Source: Clostridiales bacterium
GTDB lineage: Bacteria > Bacillota > Desulfotomaculia > Desulfotomaculales > VENG01
Direction of reading: 5' to 3'
Assembly: GCA_016278505.1 (NCBI GenBank)
Contig: JADQBQ010000008.1
Coordinates: forward strand, 1-57,580
Length of the DNA stretch: 57,580 bases
Of this stretch, positions 53,591 through 57,580 are shown piece by piece (positions within the stretch are counted from its first letter, which is position 1; each line of letters starts with the position of its first letter). Below the pieces are notes generated by a model that saw nothing but the letters and a program-made list of their open reading frames with translations, was not told where the DNA came from and did no database searches. Made by a program: the position numbers and the translations under genes.

Positions 53591-54171
53591 TAGATCACCC
53601 CCGTCTCCAAAGGCGGATGCTCCTGATCCTTATTCCACTTGCCATACACAAAGGACTTTAACTTTGGAAATTTTAGTTTATAACAGGTAATGACTCCCGT
53701 GGGTTCGAAGTTAGAGGCAATTATTGCCCTGCGGGAAGGAATATTTTGGGCGGCAGTATCAATGTAAATAGTTGCTTTATCCTGACTATCTTGAAGGGCG
53801 CGATTAATCTGACACTGCAATGCAGCTTTGTAAAAGCCCCGGCCCCTATATTTTTCATGCGTGTGACTATAAAAGATCCAATACGCATTTAAATCTTTGA
53901 CCCATGCGGGCAAGTGATGAGGTCCCCGGCTGTAAGGTGTAGTCATCCAACAGTAAGTTAACCAATTATCGCCGGAAGACAATACAAGGCCAATAAAACC
54001 TTTGTTTAAAAACTTACTAAAAGTGGTGTTTAGGTTTGGTTGGGAAGCAAAGAAAAGTCTAATCACATCCTTATCTACCCAATCCCACCGCACACCCTGT
54101 TCGGCCAATACATCACGGTGGGGCACTCTTTCTTTATATTCGTACACTAAACACTTAACTGGTTTTAACAT
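53587..54171 (-). CDS. GNAT-like acetyltransferase
   Basis: About 194 residues. WIFYSHTHEKYRGRGFYKAA (acetyl-CoA motif R-G-x-G-F), ATIYIDTAAQNIPSRRAIIA and SNFEPTGVI are GNAT features. The start is ATG 54171 or GTG 54180. Its 5' end lies within the flippase gene and its 3' end overlaps the FemAB-like gene, so the three are coupled. The acceptor is unknown, probably a glycan sugar. Confidence 0.82.
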   Translation of the reverse strand: MLKPVKCLVYEYKERVPHRDVLAEQGVRWDWVDKDVIRLFFASQPNLNTTFSKFLNKGFIGLVLSSGDNWLTYCWMTTPYSRGPHHLPAWVKDLNAYWIFYSHTHEKYRGRGFYKAALQCQINRALQDSQDKATIYIDTAAQNIPSRRAIIASNFEPTGVITCYKLKFPKLKSFVYGKWNKDQEHPPLETGVIY

Positions 54172-55483
54172 TTGTACCACCCTGTTCTTTAGAGGCTAGA
54201 AAACTTCGAATAGCTAACCAAGACATAAAAGCATAAATTATGTAACCTATTGAGGCTGCTATACTTAAGAAGGTAACAGCCATAACCGGTGGTTGATTGG
54301 AAACGCCGGCCATGATAAGTGCCACCGCAGTCAAACTAACTCTTATTACTTCTCTGATCATCGCAAGGTCTTGCCGCTCCAAAACATCAAGAGTTCCCCC
54401 GATAGGACTGCATGTTAATTGAAACAAAAACATGGGACCGAGAATACGTAAATAAATTTCTGATTCGCTCCATTGATTACCAAAAACGGTTGAAAAAAGC
54501 CATGGTAAGATGAGCATAAAAAAACTAATAACGATAATTCCCATTACAAACATTTTTTTCATTGTATCCCAAAATAGACTGCGTATTTTTTGGGGCGAGG
54601 AAGTTGCCATTTTGGCTGTTTCAGCCAGATAGACCTGGGCTACCGAGTTAGAAAGCAATCCCAGTGGAAGACCCAGGATACGCTGTCCCAGTGCAAACAG
54701 ACCTGCAACTCCGGCCCCGTAGTATCCCGCCAGTAAAAGTGGCGGTAGCTGCACCCCCAACCCGTTAAGCATAGCTGCACCGCTGGAAATTATGGGGAAG
54801 CGCCAATAACGTTTAAGGACCTTACGTATACCAAAAAGTGAAACTCCCTTTATAACCTTTCCGTCTTGTCTGAAAGCCAAGCAAGCCAGTGTTCCGCTTC
54901 CACTGGCCCGCCCTACAACATCACCCAGAAGCAGCCCCAATGGGCCTGCGTATAAAAATCCCGCCCCCAACTGTGTTAACACCTGGCCGAAGCTCTGGGT
55001 TAATTTTGTACGGGCAATGCGGGAAAAAGTTTTTCTTCGTAACGCCCAGCAATTTAATATCTTGTAAGTCCCGGCCCAGAACAAACTCAATGGCAAAAGC
55101 AGCAAGTAAGGTTTTAGAGATGCACAATTTAGCCAGTGTGTCACTTGCTCCCTGAAAAGCCAAATTCCCGCGACACATAACAAGCTTTCTGTTGTAAGGA
55201 TAAAAAAACACAGCGCCAGTAAGTTCGCAGCACTTTCATCCTTTTCGGGCAGGGGAATGGCCACTTCATAACGCAGAGAGGCTGTAATCAAAATAATAGA
55301 AAGAATGGAAGCGTAAACCGCCAGCACCCCAAAATCTTCGGGCGAATACAACCTTGTTAAAAAAGGAGTGGCCAGCACCACCAAAAACTGCCCCAAACCG
55401 GCGCCTCCTGCCAGCACCATCACATTGGCCATAAAGCTGCCCCCGCCAAGCCGGGCTTTTATACCTTTAAGCATCCTTTTCAT
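54155..55483 (-). CDS. Wzx-type oligosaccharide flippase (second)
   Basis: 442 residues, 12 or more transmembrane helices of the MOP superfamily. VLAGGAGLGQFLVVLATPFL, TRLYSPEDFGVLAVYASILS and YWRFPIISSGAAMLNGLGVQ are conserved in polysaccharide exporters of the LPS/EPS group. GGAGC precedes ATG 55483. It is the first gene of the minus-strand cluster, divergent from the gene at 55675, so promoters of both should lie in 55484-55674; no clear consensus was found there. Confidence 0.92.
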   Translation of the reverse strand: MKRMLKGIKARLGGGSFMANVMVLAGGAGLGQFLVVLATPFLTRLYSPEDFGVLAVYASILSIILITASLRYEVAIPLPEKDESAANLLALCFFILTTESLLCVAGIWLFREQVTHWLNCASLKPYLLLLPLSLFWAGTYKILNCWALRRKTFSRIARTKLTQSFGQVLTQLGAGFLYAGPLGLLLGDVVGRASGSGTLACLAFRQDGKVIKGVSLFGIRKVLKRYWRFPIISSGAAMLNGLGVQLPPLLLAGYYGAGVAGLFALGQRILGLPLGLLSNSVAQVYLAETAKMATSSPQKIRSLFWDTMKKMFVMGIIVISFFMLILPWLFSTVFGNQWSESEIYLRILGPMFLFQLTCSPIGGTLDVLERQDLAMIREVIRVSLTAVALIMAGVSNQPPVMAVTFLSIAASIGYIIYAFMSWLAIRSFLASKEQGGTNVKTS

Positions 55484-55674
55484 GCTTTAAGCTCCTGTTG
55501 TATCAATTAATAAAGCAATACCTGCTTCGTACTTTAATACATATTCAAATAGCCAAACTTTTGTGTACCGGCCGAAAAGCTATTTCTGTGACAGTCTTTT
55601 ATCTTTAATAACCTTTTAAATAAATAGCTCATATATTAACAGGGTATAAAAAATTTAGCAGGAGGGCGCTAAAA

Positions 55675-56400
55675 GTGAACATAAAGAGATTTTTAAAAGC
55701 AGTAATTATATTACTACTTCTATTTGGTCTGGGTTACATGGCTTTACTCTATGTTGGATATGGAAAGTACAGAAGCAAATTAATTAATAGCAATTTTTCG
55801 TTTAACCGAATTGGTTGGGTTGGAACACTGGGGGAAATAAAAAGAGAGGAAAACGGTAATAGGTATGCAGTCAATGATTACAACTGGGGCTTTTCCCAGA
55901 TGGTTTCCGTAGAGCCAGGTAATTCATATGCGCTATCGGCTAAAACTAAAAAGGGAACTTCTACCCAGGCGGCACGCATTGCAGCCATTTTTTATAATTC
56001 CCGCGATGAGCAAGAACCCGTTTCTTATTTGCTAAACTACTGGCACCGGGGCAGCGGGTGGGAAAGTATTCCCCCGCAAGTAATAAATGCACCGCAGGAT
56101 GCCACCAGTGTAAGAATATACCTGCTTGCCCTGGGTGAACATGGAAATCACCTCTTTGATAATATTCGTCTGAACGAACTCGACCATCATCAGACCGGCG
56201 CACCATTTGAAGTAAACATTAACCAACCGGAGGATCAACCGGAAGTAAATGAGCAGCGAACCGGTACTTCTATACTCAAGGAACCTTCATGGCAATACTT
56301 TCCAACTGTGAGTCCTGCAGATGAATCACCGGCACAAGAAACTTCTTCCGAAGATCAGGAACAGACAGCAAATCCCAATGCATCAGAAGCAAGCCGGTAA
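55675..56400 (+). CDS. Membrane-anchored carbohydrate-binding-like protein
   Basis: 241 residues starting at GTG 55675 with GGAGGG upstream. An N-terminal transmembrane anchor (FLKAVIILLLLFGLGYMALL) is followed by a CenC/CBM4_9-like beta-sandwich: LINSNFSFNRIGWVGTLGEI, NWGFSQMVSVEPGNSYALSA, SVRIYLLALGEHGNHLFDNI then RLNEL. The tail of about 60 residues is low-complexity, rich in Glu, Pro, Ser and Thr. The module is clearly related to the one in the convergent gene at 56466. It is probably exposed on the cell surface and may hold the cluster's polysaccharide. No catalytic domain is present. Confidence 0.8.
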   Translation: MNIKRFLKAVIILLLLFGLGYMALLYVGYGKYRSKLINSNFSFNRIGWVGTLGEIKREENGNRYAVNDYNWGFSQMVSVEPGNSYALSAKTKKGTSTQAARIAAIFYNSRDEQEPVSYLLNYWHRGSGWESIPPQVINAPQDATSVRIYLLALGEHGNHLFDNIRLNELDHHQTGAPFEVNINQPEDQPEVNEQRTGTSILKEPSWQYFPTVSPADESPAQETSSEDQEQTANPNASEASR

Positions 56401-56405
56401 CACAA

Positions 56406-56435
56406 AAAGGGAGCGGTATATATACCGCTCCCTTT
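56406..56435. terminator. Perfect 30-bp palindromic bidirectional terminator
   Basis: AAAGGGAGCGGTATA is followed directly by its complement. A-rich and T-rich flanks are short. It lies between the two convergent carbohydrate-binding genes (stops at 56400 and 56466). Confidence 0.85.
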
Positions 56436-56465
56436 AGAAAAAAGACTGACTGATTTTATAAATGA

Positions 56466-57580
56466 TTAATTTTGAGGGACCAAGCTAATATTGTCGAAGT
56501 CGTGGGTGCCGCTGCCGCCGTTAACCAGCAGGTATATCCGCAGCTTGTTCACTGTTGACGGAACCCTTATCTGAAGATCAGACAGTTGCTCCCAATTATA
56601 ACTGCTGTGCTTATGCCTGATCTCTTTGCTTTCTACGGGATTACCCTGCCCGTCAAGTAGATAGGCTACGACCCGGGCTTCAGTCCTAGCAGTACCAAAC
56701 CGGGTCTCTCCGCTTAAGACATAATTTTTTCCGGGAGTTACATCAACATCCTGGTAAAACTGCCAGGAATAACCGGCCGAGGCATATTTATTACCATTGT
56801 CCCCTTGAGCCAGTTCTCCACCTGAAGTAGTCCAGCCACTTCCACCATTACTGAAATCACCATTTATGAGACCACCATTAGGGGCGGGCTCAGTTCTGTT
56901 CAATACACTAACTTTCACTTCTTCTGATGCTGTTTCGTTACCGGCACCATCTCTGGCCACTGCTCTAATTAAATTTAATCCAGTATTGCCCGCGGTGTCC
57001 CAGTCAAAAATCCATTGGCCGTTGTTCAGAGTACCGCTGCCCAGCGTTTTCCATGTACCGTATACACCAGCCACCTGGAAAGACAGTGATGTTACATCTA
57101 CATTATCTTCGGCTTGGGCTTTCAGTGTTACACTGCCGCTTACCTTATCATTGTTTGCGGGGATAACCACTCTCACTTCCGGTGCTGTAATATCCGAAAC
57201 TTTAAAGCTGTAGACCCAGGTTTCCAACCCATTACCCGCTTTATCGGTTATCCCGTTATCCAGATTAACCCGGTAAGTTTCACCTTCTGCCAATGGGGCA
57301 TTAGGGGTAAGCTCGGCCATATGAGTTGTACTGTCGTAGGTTACCGTTCCCGGTACGTTTTCAATGAAAAAGGTGCTTTCATTTACACCGCTTACAGCTT
57401 CGCTAAATACTGCCCGGAAAGTTTGTCCGGAGTCAATTGAGGCGCCGTCAGCCGGAGTAAACTCTAATACTTGCGGATTTTCAGTATCCTGTGGTGTTTC
57501 CGGCGCAGTGCTGCCTGCCTCACTCAAGCTAATATTGTCGAAGTCGTGGGTGCCGCTGCCGCCGTTAACCAGCAGGTATA
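56466..57580 (-). CDS. Modular surface protein with Ig-like and carbohydrate-binding domains (5' end outside window)
   Basis: The frame is open to the window edge. From the N-terminal side it shows the end of one CBM-like module (IYLLVNGGSGTHDFDNISL), then a Big_5-type Ig-like domain (FTPADGASIDSGQTFRAVFS, GNGLETWVYSFKVSD), then a second Ig-like domain (ITAPEVRVVIPANNDKVSGS, LIRAVARDGAGNETASEEVK), then a full CBM4_9-like module (LINGDFSNGGSGWTTSGGEL, FYQDVDVTPGKNYVLSGETR, and the same IYLLVNGGSG end). A methionine at 57527 is internal and not the start. Such proteins are exported and bind surface glycans; signal peptide and any enzyme domain would lie outside the window. Confidence 0.85.
   Translation of the reverse strand, partial: YLLVNGGSGTHDFDNISLSEAGSTAPETPQDTENPQVLEFTPADGASIDSGQTFRAVFSEAVSGVNESTFFIENVPGTVTYDSTTHMAELTPNAPLAEGETYRVNLDNGITDKAGNGLETWVYSFKVSDITAPEVRVVIPANNDKVSGSVTLKAQAEDNVDVTSLSFQVAGVYGTWKTLGSGTLNNGQWIFDWDTAGNTGLNLIRAVARDGAGNETASEEVKVSVLNRTEPAPNGGLINGDFSNGGSGWTTSGGELAQGDNGNKYASAGYSWQFYQDVDVTPGKNYVLSGETRFGTARTEARVVAYLLDGQGNPVESKEIRHKHSSYNWEQLSDLQIRVPSTVNKLRIYLLVNGGSGTHDFDNISLVPQN
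56481..57580. repeat. Identical 56-bp repeats from duplicated CBM modules
   Basis: The 56 bp at 56481-56536 recur without change at 57525-57580 and probably continue past the window end. They encode the same last strand of two carbohydrate-binding modules. Identity at the DNA level points to a recent duplication or gene conversion. Confidence 0.95.

Overview
The window looks like a chromosome segment of a spore-former-type Firmicute, most plausibly a Clostridia / Desulfotomaculum-Pelotomaculum-like Peptococcaceae member. The evidence is strong AGGAGG ribosome sites, many GTG/TTG starts, sigma-A promoters (TTGACA/TATAAT with 17-bp spacers), a PadR/DUF2812 pair, a LysM protein, a Firmicute-type RlmD and an IS1634-family element. 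The genus is inference only.

Layout. (1) 1-8.2 kb is a graveyard: a broken phage terminase, a sodium symporter cut off by a repeat element, a group II intron remnant, an intact PadR-DUF2812 operon, a LysM protein whose chagasin-like domain lies behind an in-frame amber codon, an IS1634-family element inserted in a small membrane-protein gene, and a decayed nitroreductase. (2) 8.2-22.7 kb is a defence island on the minus strand: a primase-helicase-phospholipase D protein of the TOTE type, a two-gene HipA-kinase plus HIRAN operon, a HEPN-like orphan, a decayed YdbC (PC4) gene, and a type I restriction-modification operon with a fourth gene, a methylase-like/specificity fusion. Copies of one ~290-bp inverted-repeat element derived from a REP-associated tyrosine transposase (ends GGGGTCAGGCTTGAATAA) lie at 356, 7751, 11187 and 13683, with a lone end at 14045. 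They bracket the defence genes and supply stop codons or abut ribosome sites. (3) 22.9-24.3 kb is a core gene, rlmD. (4) 24.4-57.6 kb is a large surface-polysaccharide cluster: a divergent + strand pair (FlaA1-like 4,6-dehydratase, Gfo/Idh oxidoreductase) and about 24 mostly overlapping minus-strand genes, followed by two convergent genes for carbohydrate-binding surface proteins.

How the genes fit together. In the cluster, UDP-glucose dehydrogenase and UDP-xylose synthase feed UDP-glucuronate and UDP-xylose. The 4,6-dehydratase, aminotransferase and acetyltransferases can make amino sugars. Two phosphoglycosyl transferases start lipid-linked chains, several GT4/GT2/GT26 enzymes extend them, two Wzx flippases export them, and three O-antigen-ligase/Wzy-like proteins polymerise or transfer them. 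A GtrA/GtrB-like set and a GT-C enzyme add side groups. Two initiators, two flippases and three polymerases suggest two glycans or merged clusters. The defence genes act on DNA (restriction, primase-helicase) or probably on the host cell (HipA kinase, HEPN-like). No tRNA, rRNA or CRISPR array was seen.
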